DNA of 64,000 nucleotides from Deinandra increscens subsp. villosa. Taxonomy: Eukaryota > Streptophyta > Magnoliopsida > Asterales > Asteraceae. Positions 11,210 to 23,679 of the stretch are shown here, one piece after another (position 1 is the first letter of the stretch; every line of letters starts with the position of its first letter). Below the pieces are notes generated by a model that saw nothing but the letters and a program-made list of their open reading frames with translations, was not told the origin of the DNA and searched no databases. A program made the position numbers and the translations under genes. The stretch spans positions 41,131,279 to 41,195,278 of the forward strand of contig JBCNJP010000006.1 of the NCBI GenBank assembly GCA_039602395.1, given 5' to 3'.

Positions 11210-14057
11210 CTATGATAGGTTCTCATACTGAGCACTTGTTTGACTAGACCTTTCATCTTTGGTGTTTCTTTTTGCAGCAATTTTTCTGTCCCTATATTCT
11301 TTAAACTTTCTTTGCTTGTTAGTTAGTTTCTTAAGTTTTTCACTTTCTTGATTAACTAACATAGTTCTTTCAGGTGATTTTGAAAATCTTTGGGGAAAAT
11401 GTCTGCTTTGATTTAAACTCCCTCCCTGAAGTGGAACATAATGATTTCCACTTGAGCCATTGGCAAATACAGTTTCAAATTGATTGGGTTTGCTGTTTCT
11501 TGAAAAATTTTCTCTAGAGGTGACTTTTCCTCTGGAGGGGTTTCTTCTTCCTTGAGCTTCAAAATGCTCAAACCCATCAGCAAAATGAACTTGAGGTCTC
11601 TGCTTTGGAGCAGTAGCTGATCTGGGTTGAAATTTCTTTTCCGGTTGAACATGAGTTCGAGCGGAAGAATGTCCCGCTTGAACTTCAGCCGGAAAACGAT
11701 TTTGTTTTAAAACAGTGAAACTACCATTTCTATCATTACCAACTAAAACTTTGTTGGATTCAGATCCAAAATGCTTCAAAGTGTGATTTTTCACAGGTGA
11801 GATTCTTCCTGTGAGCTTCTTTTGAAAATCAGCTTTTGGTTTCAAAACAGGTTTTGGCTTTTGAAATGGTCTGACTTTACTCATTGGGTTAAACTGACAG
11901 ACAGCAGCTAGGTGACCTTGTTCACCACAGCACATGCACTCAACAATTTTGGTTTCAAATTTCTTGGGAGACTCAATTTTGGTTACTTGATTAAAGTTTA
12001 CTTGACCAAACCTTTGAGTTTGACTTCCCTTTGGTTGCTCAGGTTGCTTTCCTCCAACTTTTGAATCCTTAGGTTCATAAACAGTTGGTGGAGGAACAGC
12101 AATTGATGGTTTCAAAATGTTTAATTGGTCAACTGAAGCAGATGTGCTGGCAGTAGTGACATCAATTTTATTAGACTCAACAGTGTTTTCAGAAATGGAT
12201 TGTGATGAAATGTCATCCACTGTGAGACTAACTTTGCATTCTGATTTTAAAGCTTCAATTGGTTTGATTGCAGGTGAGTATTCAATTGGTGGCTCAACAG
12301 AGTTATAGCCAACACCTGCTTTACCATACATCCCTCCTATCCACAGTTTTTCAGCCTTTTTGTTTGCTGTTTGAAATTTATCACAAGTAAACAAAGCATC
12401 TTTCAGCTTGATCTCAAGAACATCAACCTCAGCCTTAGCATCTTTGGTTTCATTTCTTGATTTTTCAAGTTTTGTCAGCAAGTCATCAAGCTGTGTTTCA
12501 AGCACTGAGTTGGTTTGTTTTAACTGTTCATACTCTTTGGTTAAGTTTTCAATTTTTGAAATGTATGATGATTCAGTTTTCTTAAAACATTCCTTTAACT
12601 CATTTAGGTTTGAAACTTCATCAATCAAATCAGTGTTGTGATTTCGATATTTTGCCACTTGTTCTATGCAGGCAGGACTACATAGATTCTCTAAGACCTT
12701 TTCAGGGATAGAATTTACCTGATCTGTGATGGAGTCCTGTTTGGCCATTAAAGCATAGTTGATGGGTTCAAACTCAGCAGCAAAATCTTCCCATGTCAAC
12801 ACATGATGTTTGATTTGCTACAGCAGCTACCACATTCTGATGGTTTTGACTTCCGGTTGGCTTTGGTGGGGTGGGGTGTGAACCTGAGTTGTTTCCAGAA
12901 TTGTTGTTGTTTGAGTTGCTTCCTCCTTGATTTTTCCCTTGAGCATGGTTCTGGTTCTGTCCTTCTCTTCTTGGTTGAGAGCATTCTCTTGCAAAGTGAC
13001 CAAGTTGGTGACAGTTATAGCATTTGACTTTGCTTTTGTCAAGGCCTATGTGAGCACCTTTTGCTCCCTTGTAGGTTCTACCTGTCCTTTTGTAAAACCT
13101 TTGAGCTCTTACAGAAACCATTGCAAGTTGGGTCATTATATCCATTTCTTCTAAATCATCAGCACCTATGCATTCAAGATCTTCAGGTATGAAGCCTTGA
13201 TAAGAGTCAGTTGCTACATAAGCATTGTGAGAACTTTCAAAAGAGTTTGAAAAGTTCTCTTGACACCTTGGTGTCTCAGGGAAACTGACTATAGGTGAGG
13301 AGTATGATGATGAGTTAGATGATCTTTGACTGTTAAAATCAGTGGTTACTAGTGCAGATGAGAACAGTTGAGTTGATTCAGAAGATGAGCTTTGTTTAAG
13401 ATCCAGTTCCATTTCATAAGCACTGAGTATGCCATGAAGTTCACTGAGTCTCATCTTTTTCAAATTCTTGCATTCCCTGATGCTTACTGTGTAAACTGTC
13501 CACACAGAAGGCAGGGAACGTAGGAATTTTCTGTTCACATCTACTTGTTCTAGTTTAACATCCACTTTTTGGAGTTCATCAAGTAGTGAGACAAATCTCA
13601 AGTACTGGTTTGTCATTGTTTCACCAGATTTAAAAGTAAAGTTTTCATATTTTTGTTTTAAAACATCTTTCTTGTTTTCTTTTACTTCACTGGTTCCTTC
13701 ATACATTTCACTTAAGGCATTCCACAGGTCAAATGCAGTTTTATATCCTTTAAACCCACTTAAAATGGAATTAGGAAGTGCAGCCTGTAGAGTCCAGTAT
13801 GCCTTATGGTCAAATTCAAGAGCAGTGTAGTCAGCTTCAACATATTTATCTAATGGCTTAGGTATTTTGACTTCTGCATCATCAGCAGATGAAACCATTG
13901 GTGAGTAGGGTCCTTCAGTGAAAGATTTCCAAATACGACGGTCCAAAATCCTAACAAAACCTTCCATCCTGAGTTTCCAGGTACCAAAGTCATCAGGAGT
14001 GAACATTGGTGGTTTGTTGGAGGAGCCATTTGGGCAACTTAAACTGAAATCACTCAT
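11210..14057 (-). pseudogene. gag: Copia gag with two zinc knuckles, split by a frameshift
   Basis: The N-terminal part (14057 to 12774) carries the UBN2/retrotransposon gag domain (FGTWKLRMEGFV near residue 24, a YEGTSEVKENKK segment, YLRFVSLLDEL) and a CX2CX4HX4C zinc knuckle CYNCHQLGHFAREC at about 12981-13022. The second frame (12802 to 11210) overlaps it by 29 bp in another register. It holds a long heptad coiled coil (about residues 60-150) and a second knuckle CMCCGEQGHLAAVC at about 11897-11938, in a Lys/Pro/Gln-rich tail. Gag proteins of this plant copia type normally hold these parts in one chain, so the frame change near 12790 is best read as an indel in a decaying copy, although programmed frameshifting is not excluded. 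No protease, integrase or reverse transcriptase follows before the gypsy sequence at 11116. Confidence 0.85.
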
Positions 14058-14156
14058 TTTGAAAAACCTTTTAAAAGATAGAACAACGAAGCTTGTAAAG
14101 TAAGCAAGTAAAGTATCGACTTTGAAGCACAGAAAGTCTTCAAAGTGAGAGCCAAA

Positions 14157-14168
14157 GCTCTGATACCA
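14157..14168 (-). promoter_or_regulatory. Primer-binding site, tRNA-Met type
   Basis: GCTCTGATACCA on the plus strand is the complement of TGGTATCAGAGC, the standard primer-binding site of plant copia elements. It sits two bases inside the LTR end at 14171 and fixes the minus orientation of this element. Confidence 0.95.
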
Positions 14169-14170
14169 CT

Positions 14171-14831
14171 TGTAGGATCGATAATAGTTATGAATTAACT
14201 AAAACTAAGCCTTTTACTTGCAAATATAACCCTGCGGAATTAAAGTTATATTTCACTTTACTTAAGCGATATTAAGTTCTTGTATGATGTAAATGCTTGA
14301 TTTGCAGAATAGTAAAACAACGATATATCGAATATTCGGCACTATTTGCATTAACTCAAAGCTACATTGTTACAAGTGATGAACATGTTTGTAAACTAAG
14401 AGATTACATGCTATATATAGTGCTGATGAGATCAATGACAGCCATTGATCTCATACGATCTAATCTAGACCGTAAACATAAAAGTCAAATATAAACTACC
14501 AAAAGAATAAACATCGACAATTGGAATGACTTGCGTGTTGGCAGCAACAATCTACTTTAGGAGAGCGGCTTGAATCAGATTTAGAAGCATACGAGAAGCT
14601 TTTGCAGGATTGGACTTCTGAAAAGACTTCTCAGGGAAAGTCAGGTTGAACTCTTTATCTGGTGGATAAACGAGTTCACCCGGAATATTCGCTAATAAAC
14701 AAAACTGCTTCTTTCCGCTTGAACTGCCTGTTCCGCTTGAAGTATGAATTCCGCTTCAACTTCAACTTCAACCGGAACTACTAAAATTGGCATTTCAGCC
14801 GGAAATCTTCCAAGCTCTATTTTTCCTTACA
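14171..14831 (-). repeat. 5' LTR of the minus-strand copia element, 661 bp
   Basis: Runs TGTAGGATCG to CCTTACA on the plus strand. A TATA-like CTATATATAG is at 14411-14420. The U3 side (14712-14820) has iterated TTCCGCTTGAAC / CAACCGGAA phrases that recur within this element's gag at about 11652-11700. The right flank CTTAC (14832-14836) is the start of the R1 repeat, so the element inserted there. The partner LTR is not in readable sequence. Confidence 0.85.
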
Positions 14832-15111
14832 CTTACTTTAGACTTGAAATCTATCATTTTATGGATTCGATTCTTGGATTCGACTCCAAATTGTTGCATA
14901 TCCTGGATGTTGTTCCGATTACGGATCAGTCGTCCTTCATCATAACCTTGTTGGGTCGCTTGTTGATTCAGTAATCTATTGCCTTGCATATTGTTGCTCG
15001 ATTCTCTATCTATGGTCGCATTTAAAGGGTACTTAGGTGGATGTGATCAGTAATCACTATGAGTCAAGTTATTGTTCTTCTCATGACATCTATTTTAACA
15101 GGTTCGCGTAT

Positions 15112-15709
15112 TTCAAGTATGACGTCGATTTGCGTTATCGGGTTCGCGTATTTCAAATTATAATGTTCGATTTATGCTATTGGGTTCGCGTATTTCAGAT
15201 TATAATGTTCGATTTATGCTATTGGGTTCGCGTATTTCAAATTATAATGCTCGATTTATGCTATTGGGTTCGCGTATTTCAAGTTATGATGTTTGATTTG
15301 TGTTATCAGGATTCTTGCATTTTAAAGTATGTTATCCGATCTATGTTAGTTGGGCTCATGTATTTCGAGTCATGCCATTCGATTCATGATTATAGGACTC
15401 GTGTTTTTTTTTCAAGCCATGCTAATCGATCCATGTTATCGGGCTCACGTATTTCGAGTCATGGTATTGATTCATATTATTGGACTCATGTATCACGAGT
15501 CATGCTATTGGGTTCATAGCACCGAATACATAGGCTACGGGTCATGCTGCCTCGATTCATGTTATCAATACACGTGTTTCGAAAAAGTGATGTTCGGTTC
15601 ATATTATCGGTACATGTACTATGAAAAATGTTGTTCGACTCATGTTATTGGATTCATGCATTTCGGATCGTGTTACCCAAATTCAAGTCATCAGATGCAT
15701 ATGCCATGA
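15112..15709 (+). repeat. 42-bp minisatellite, second copy
   Basis: Four well-conserved 42-bp units at about 15125-15300, then degenerate units. It corresponds to 655-1300. Base changes between units within each array differ between the two copies. Confidence 0.85.
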
Positions 15710-16207
15710 ATCACACGGTTCGTTCTAGGGCAGAGGAGTCATGATGTTCTAAAACGTACCGTTCGGTTCGCGCTAGTCGTGACGCCCGAATAAGTACTAT
15801 CGGCTCATGGCATCTAAAGCATGGCTTTCCGTATAACACGTTGTACTCGTTTTGTTTTACTATTAATTGTTTTAAGCCTTTTCGTGCTCAGCACTTGAAC
15901 TTCTCGATTGTATATCGTTAATCCGAGTGTTGATCATTACTCTACTCTTGCTAACTAGGGACTCATATGTGCTACTACCAGCGATTGTGTGCGATGCTAG
16001 CTTAGCATACGATCGTTATTGGTTGTGGGTATGGATCTTGGATTTTGGTAAGGGCTGATTCGGATTCTGTCCAGGTATCGTGTCTTGTAAGGTAAACCTG
16101 ATGTGGGTCACTACCCATCTAGTTCACTAGAACTTGACGCCTTACCCGGATAAGAAGTCTGAAACTCCAAATCTTTGTTTATCATTATTATTAGTTTTGG
16201 TTTATTT

Positions 16208-16345
16208 CTATGTGATTGATGTGAATCTATATGATCAATGTGAATCTATGTGATCGATGTGAATATATGTGACTGATGTGAATCTATTTGATCGATGTGA
16301 ATCTATATGATCGATGTGAACCTATGTAATCGATGTGAATCTGAT
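16208..16345. repeat. 19-bp minisatellite, second copy
   Basis: About seven tandem units built on GATCGATGTGAATCTAT, the counterpart of the array at 1798-1930. Confidence 0.85.
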
Positions 16346-16966
16346 GAGTTATGAAGTGGAATACTTTGAAGAGATCTATGTTGCACCCATTACTCACCTG
16401 AGTCTTCTTATTTTTCCAGTCTCGCTCCTAAAGTAGGGGAGACTGCGGTTCGACATCTTTGGCTAGTCTTTTGGTTGATTTTGGTTTGGTAGTAGTGTGT
16501 TCATCAAGTCTATTGCTCGTTTTTCTGTTGATAGTCTTGTCATGTGTCGAGCTCGAATATCCTTTGTTGATGTGTTGAATAGGAATTTTTCCGGAGGGAA
16601 ACAATACTCACTAAAGGTATTAAAGATGTGGTGAGTTAGTTGCAGTGCACCCTAAAGATATTACCGAGAACGGTGTGTGTTGGGTTTGTCTCTGATGGTT
16701 GGTTCGATCACAATTCATTTTTTTCCCTGTCACCGTTCCTAACCTAACCCTTGGGGTCGGGTAAAGGTTTAGTGCCGATATAATTGATTCAGTATCGAGA
16801 CTATATGGCAATCCTCCGTGAGATCTCTAGTGTCGTCTCTAAGTTGGTTTCAAATGTCAAATGTGTTGGTTATCGGTAAAACTCTTTTAACTACCCCCCT
16901 TATACTATTTAAAATCTTTAAGTTTCTTCTAATTTTGGTACGAAATTCCCAAAAGTAGTGGAGACT

Positions 16967-19632
16967 GTAACAACTCGGTCAACCGATATCCATTTTAACC
17001 CGAATCGTTTAAATGGAAAAAAAATTAAAATTAACATTTATTAAACAATTGTATTTTCAAATAATCATTTCACTTATGGTAAGTTTAAGCCTTCTAAAGT
17101 TTTACGTAAAAAAATTTATATATATAATGTAATAACCTGGACCGTCTTCGTTATTAATTTATATATATCCGTCGTAACCAAATTTTATAAAAACCTTTAT
17201 AAATATTCTTGAAACATTTAAAATTCATATTATTATAATTCGTTCAATTTTCGTTAAATGTATGGTATAAATCACGGACCGCAAGCGAGACGTTTAAATT
17301 TATATGTGATCAGTATCGCGGTATTATACCTATCATTTGTCACTCTAAACTTTAATATTCTAAATACAAATAAATAAGAAAATAATTAAATAGATAGTTA
17401 AGTTGTGCAGCCTCAAAACAAAGAAAACCATATTTTGTGTGTGTGCGCGTATATGCCATGGAGAAATCAGGGGCTTGAGAGCTCCCTCCCGATCTCCGGC
17501 AGCTTCTCCGACCACCCGCGACGACAACATGGTTTGATGGCGGTGTTGGTGCGGCAAGCCGTTCTCTTGACCCTCCCTTGATCGTCTCTCTCTCCCTCCT
17601 TCTTTCCGTTCACGACATGTGGCGAATCCAGCAGCCACTACGATTGCGGCGGCTAGGGTTCCGCCTCTATGCTGGTGATGGCGACGACGACGATGGTGAT
17701 AACGACGACGATCTTGAACAAGCTCCCTCTCCGGTTTAGCTCTGCTAGTAGCGGCTAGGGTTAGGGTCCGGCTCTCATCCTCGTTCGAACTCCGACGACC
17801 CCGCGATCGTGAATCCGACCTCGGCCGACGAGGTATGATGAGTTATTGTACGATTTCATTAATTTTCTTTCTGGTTCCACCCATCTAAACTCTCATCTTA
17901 ACTTCGCATTAACAGATCTGAGAATCTAATGTTATGTTGTTAGAGTTCGTCGATGTTCGCGGTAGTTGTGGATTATCCGGCGACGGCCACATCCTGTGGC
18001 CGCTGGAATAGTTTAATATGGTGCTGACGATGGTGTGTTTTGCTAGAAAAAGACAACTGGAGGTGTTTGGTTACAAGTTTTAGACAAATAGAGTTAGCTG
18101 GGTACCGAGTCAACCGAGTCGACTCAGTCGCGAATCTGGTCAAACAGGAAGTTGGTCAAACGAAGTCAACCTTAGAAACTAACTTCGTATTATTGTTTGT
18201 GGTGGAAATCTGATCGGAATGATCTACTTATTCGTTTATTTTTGGTGTCGTGACGGTTTTACGGTTAACCGGGTCCGGGTCGGGGTTCGATTATCGACCA
18301 AAGTTATACCGTATTTCATCATCTTGTTACCTTTTTAATAATTTCATGTACTATTTTGAACCTATTTGTCATGAATCAACGTTATCGCAATACCTAAAAG
18401 ATTATACAAATAGAAATTAAAAGTATAAATGTTTATTAATTTGACAATAATAATTTGGTGGATATAAATTTATGTACTTATTAGTTTGGTAATAATAATC
18501 GTATTGTGAGCATTTAAAACGCGGTGTGCCGGTCTTTAAAATTAATGATGTTAATTCTAGAAAGCTCAGAGTTGCATCAAAAACATATTTAATCTATTAT
18601 TATTTGGACATTTTTTGTTATGAGACTAAAACGTTAATGATTCTAATAAATCATGAAATATATATTTTCTATAATTGTTTATCGTTTTGTAGTCAATTTC
18701 ATATTAAACCAACGCTTGACCTCAAACGTATGTAATTCACCAAATTGTATCTCTCCATCGAGTCGTCGCGTTGTTGAAATTCAGTTATCTATCTATTTGC
18801 TTATCTAGTTAAAAAAAATCAGTCATTTATTTATTCGTTTACTCTTTCCCTTGGTTTAGCTGTCAATTGAGCCTTCGGGTTTATTCGTCTCGAGTCAGGG
18901 TGTCACTCTGTCCTTTGTGTCTCCATAACAGGTGAGTAATCATAGCCCCTTTTACTTTATTGTTTTGGGGTGCAACATGCACGCTATCAGAACGTAAACT
19001 ATTTATGCTTTATTCTAAAACTAAATGGGATCGATGTGATTGTTATGTGCATACTTGTGTGATTAAACTTGTGTGGATTATTGCTATGAACGATTGAACG
19101 ATGGAACGATTGAGCGATGGAACGATTGAACGATTGACGCATCTCATTAACTCACTGAGTCGGGGTTACGATAATAGATCTATTGGTGTGGCAAGCCACT
19201 TGGCCTGCCTCGCGTGTGGCGCCTTGTGATTGAAAGCCTAAATGCCGAGGGCTTAAGTGCGTCGCCTATTATGTGTTTTGATTCATCTCATGTTTATCAT
19301 AGATGTTTACACTTAACTCACTGGATCGCATGTTTCAAATATTTATCAGTACGTGACACCTATGTTTACTCACCAACTATTCTTAGTTGACCTTTATTTT
19401 GTACATGTTGCAGGTTTTGCTGTTGATGATTGTTGATCGTGTTGACGACACTTTAGGATGCATGTGGACTTAGTGAGATCTAAAATTAATCAAGTTAAAA
19501 TGTGAATTATCATGTATTATTCTATTGTTATGAAATGGGATGATTAAGAATATCGCAACATTTAATTAGTGTCGTGTGCATTTGGATAATCATCGCGCCC
19601 CGACGTATTCCGTCGTTGGTTGGCGTGTGACA
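16967..19632 (+). repeat. Long LTR-like block after R1 copy 2
   Basis: Starts TGTAACAACTCGGTCAACCG right after the polypurine tract and probably ends near GGCGTGTGACA at 19632. The interior has a GC-rich CTAGGGTT-containing segment (about 17450-17850) like the transcribed part of plant gypsy LTRs, and a CATGTTGCAGGTTTTGCTG phrase near 19405. The right border is a judgement, since no target duplication could be matched. An AT-rich junction and a new GTAATAACCTGG start at about 17138 leave open that two LTRs are joined here. Confidence 0.45.
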
Positions 19633-19830
19633 ACACTAGTGTAAAAAAACAATAAAGAAACAAAAAACACTGCTCATAAATAGGAGTAAATGTGGTACAG
19701 AAGGGACAACGACAGCTCATGTATACACGTCATTGTGTATAACACTATTGTATTGGCTGATGCCGTGGAGTATAATTAGTGATTGGGTATAGAAAGCACA
19801 GTAACCTCCGTCAGAAAAAGTTAGAAAATG

Positions 19831-19832
<2 letters not shown>

Positions 19833-19867
<35 letters not shown>
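19833..19867. repeat. (AT)n microsatellite
   Basis: An uninterrupted AT dinucleotide run of about 35 bp. Confidence 0.95.
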
Positions 19868-19874
<7 letters not shown>

Positions 19875-21304
19875 TAAATTAAAAAAATAGTTATGTAAAA
19901 AAATAATAATTGTGTAATGATTGCAAAGGGAGTTATGAAGGTTTTATGACTACATTATTTGTCACAACTCCTCTTTTGCTGACTGGACTGCCACATGACA
20001 TAATTTACCTAAGTGTAGAAGATTATAACTACACATGACCTTATACTAATGAACTAGTTCTCAATAAAAAGGATCATGGGCCTTAATTTTAATAGGTCGT
20101 CTAAACTTGAGATTTTCTCACATGGGTATGGGTGTTTGTGTGATACTTCTTCATCATCATCATAAAGTCATGTGTAGTCATTATGTAGCCACGATGTTTT
20201 GCCGCAAAACGCCCCCAAACACCGCTCCCGAGGGCTTTTTGGGTGGGGGGGGGGGGTTCACCCTTCTATGGTGATTTCAACGGAAAGAAGCGGAGGGTGG
20301 GGTGGGACCCACCACTAATGGTTATTTGACAAAAAAAAACTATTTTTAAAAATTCTATATAAACAAGCATTACGACCCGCCCGCGTTGCGGGGCGGAGAT
20401 CGTTTTCAAAAAGTTTAAAAGCTTAAGCGGATATCGATTTCAGAAAGTTTAAAAGCTCAAGAGTATGGAAATGTTTTTTGAAAAAGTTAAGAGTAGACGA
20501 CAATTAAAATCCTAACCTAAAAATATACACGCAAGTAATAAAAGTAAAATCTATGATAGTTCATTTTTACATAAATAAAAGCAGAATCTATGATAGTTCT
20601 TTTTTACATTTAATTCAATCGATTTGTTTTAAATAATGAATTGTTTTAAATAGGTATGCAAATATGATAAGTTGTGAAAGATGAAATATAGGAATAGGGT
20701 TACAAATGTAACTCTAAACTTTTTATTAGATTAATAGTAAAAGATAACTAATGAAATTAAAATGGAGAGTAGATAGTTTGATCTCATAGAGTCAGCATGT
20801 GGATCCAATGGTTTTATGACACAAATGAACCGTTTTCAAAAAGTGATGTCCTCACTTGTTAGTAGTCAGAATCACGAAGTTGTTAAGACTTATAACATGT
20901 TTAAGTCTTATAATTAAGTAGCTAATCAAGTTCAATTTGTTGGAATCCAATTCCATATGTTGAAAGTTAAGTCATTCAATTTTCACAAATAGGATTTATT
21001 CATATATTATATAGTCATTGAGTTTAAAGTTTCATAAGTAGGATTCGTCCATAAAGGAATGAATAATTTTCACAGCTGCGAAAACAACTTTTACAGTTGG
21101 GGAATTTTGCACTTTTCACAATTAGAATAAAGTTAGGCTAGTTTTATATAATAAAATGAATTTGATAAAAACAATTTTCTTTGGCATGGGCTCAGATCCA
21201 CGTGACAGTCATTCTTATAAAACCAAATCTATAGTAGGTGCACATTAATGCCATGCCTACACGTTGATTTATCAATTCCACTTGTTAGTCAACAAGCTGC
21301 ATAT

Positions 21305-21326
21305 CACCCGCGCGTTGCGGCGGGTG
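21305..21326. repeat. GC-rich perfect hairpin
   Basis: CACCCGC, an 8-nt spacer GCGTTGCG, then GCGGGTG: a perfect 7-bp stem in otherwise AT-rich DNA. Such hairpins occur in plant MITEs and near Helitron ends, but no CTRR end follows here. Confidence 0.7.
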
Positions 21327-23679
21327 GCTTATTTTTTAAAATATATAACTACACCCTTTAGTTTCATAAGGCATTGGGAAGTCTTTTTTGCATATTTACA
21401 TGTAATGAAATGTAATTATATTTGTTTCATTAGGCGTTGGGAAGTTTGCTTTCATATTTACATGTTTTGAGAACTTTGAATTTAAGTAAGTATAGTCGAA
21501 CAAACTTTAGAAACCATGTAGGATTCCCAACACCCAACCTAAAGTAAGCGACCATTAATACAACTCAAAATCTAGAATATAACCAAAGCAGCAATCCAAT
21601 GACACTCCCAAGAGCCAAAACATCTACATCTGAAATGATCATTTATTGTCTATTGGCTCTATAATTGCAGCCAAAGTATACAATCCAATAATATTGTGTA
21701 TTGGCTTCACAACTGCAGCTTCTTACTAATATTATTAATATAAATAGCAGGTGTTTAGTACCCGGAGATAACGCATTCCGTTTGCGGCGGTTGTCTCCTT
21801 GACCCAACATCTTAATATAAAGTTAATTAAAAGTTGTCTAATACACTATACTAAACTATGCAAATAACATTTACACTCCAAGCAAGTAACATCCGCCTAT
21901 ACAACTACAACAAACCTGAATAATATTCAGCCACTAGACGAAAGCGAGATACCTACCATAGTTGAAAACAAACAACATATGTCATACAGGTTAACGACCC
22001 CAAACAGGCATAACAGACATCACGATTTTAACCATAACCATCCACTAACCAGAAACTACATGAACTTGCCCCTGTCTAGCTTTTCGTTATTTCAAAAGCA
22101 GCCCCCTACCCATGTTTACATAGACCCATTTACACATGAACATGTACAAGCATCCACAAACCCCACATCATTTCCATAGACTTAATATAACCTCTAAAAC
22201 CAATCAAAATCCTAATGAGGTGAAGCAAACTAAACTTCCCAAACTTTTGAGATCCCTATTTAGAAATTCAAAGTGATCAAAACAACACAGTTGTTGCAAT
22301 AAGTTACACCTTTCTTGTGATATATATGGAGGATTTTAAGAAGTTATTATCAATTTTTATTTGAGATCCATATTGTTTCTTCTAAAAGCATATATCCTTG
22401 AGTAGTTAGCCTAATTATATACTTATATAATAGATAAATATAAACTTTAATTTATTCAACGTAAATTAGTATGTTAATAAGATCTACTAATCTATTATAC
22501 AAAGTAATGGAATATTTGAAAAAACTAAACTACAGTCATAAGCAAATGAAGCCACTGTTTGTGTTGATATAGCAAAGTGGATAATGTAAATACATATCAC
22601 TTATACCAAGAGGAGATGTAAAAAAATTGAATCAAGATTCAGTTAGTTTCTCATAAGGTCCTTTTTCGACTGATAGACAGGTAAATAATTGATCATTCAA
22701 CAATGAAAGCAAAGATTATTGTACCTTCAAGCGTTCAACAGAAATCACAACACAACAAACCTGCAAACAAAGATAGAAAATAGTGAGTTATAGCTTAACC
22801 GCAAATCACATAGGAAGCTTAAAATAACACCAAACCATTTCAGAAGCCATAACCTCAGGCATCAGTAACCGTTAGCAAACACAAAATCACCCAAAAAAGT
22901 TTCAAAACCCCATACCAAGCATGATATAAAGGTAAATGAGGTTGGATAAAAAAACCCACAGCCAAACATCAAAATGACCTTAAAAGTTTATTTGGGTCAG
23001 AAAACAACAAATAGCAATGCAGCTAAGATTTATTTTATAACATTCCCTTATTTAATCAGCCATTTCCTACTCCATGAGATTACAAAACATTCCTATATTC
23101 ATAAAATTTGAATGCAAACGACAAAAGCAATAAACCTATCAATGTACACAAACTTGAGATACAAAGTTTGATCAGCAGCCATTTCATTGCTTAACTTTTG
23201 CAATATATTGCACCCTGTGTTTTTGAAGTAGTAAACCAAATAGCAATAGAGACAAAAATATTTTGAAGATAAGTATACACAAAGAAGAAAGTTTAAAACA
23301 TACCTGTGATAATGTATACCAGCAACTAAAACGCAATAGAAAACAGAAACTGCAAACATCGAAAAAAAGATAACACTATAAACATTAATATTTTGGTAAT
23401 ACTTGAACCCAAACAAATACATGATAGCAAAGACAAAAGTTATAAAATCTTATAAGTACACCTGAATGTAAGCAGAAGGCAAAACAAAAATTCAAAAACA
23501 AAATTGAACCAAAGTTTAAAGCAAAGCATTTCATCAAACAGTTGGTATGCATTACAAAAAACATAAAACCAATAGCAATCAAAATTAAGAAAACTGAAGT
23601 AACCAGTAACCCCTTTTTTTATAGATTGGGTTTCTTGAATTGAAAATCAATATTAACACTACGTCAAAATTCACCTTTG

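Larger units (their letters stand above)
14832..16966 (+). mobile_element. Repeat R1 copy 2
   Basis: Second copy of the block at 406-2553, with scattered substitutions and small indels. Same order: 42-bp minisatellite, 19-bp minisatellite, internal polypurine-like motif at about 16430-16443, terminal CGAAATTCCCAAAAGTAGTGGAG before the LTR. No gag or pol domain is visible. The minus-strand copia element inserted at its left edge. Confidence 0.65.
19633..23656. other. Gene-free AT-rich stretch with small repeats
   Basis: No supported gene. It holds an AT microsatellite (19833-19867), a GC-rich MITE-like patch with GTTTTGCCGCAAAACGCCCC and a run of 12 G (about 20195-20260), a GC hairpin at 21305-21326 and a related GC patch at about 20366-20398. 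An imperfect ~62-bp duplication (TTTCATxAGGCxTTGGGAAG) lies at about 21360-21475. Short open frames such as 21979-22179 or 23099-23422 are AT-rich and show no domain. Confidence 0.5.

Noticed and set aside
17360..17638. A 92-codon minus-strand frame
   Set aside because: It is opposite the GC-rich transcribed part of an LTR-like block, with low-complexity Arg/Glu composition and no family.
21305..21326. A Helitron 3' end at the GC hairpin
   Set aside because: No CTRR terminus follows within about 15 bp and no 5' TC end or helicase is found.
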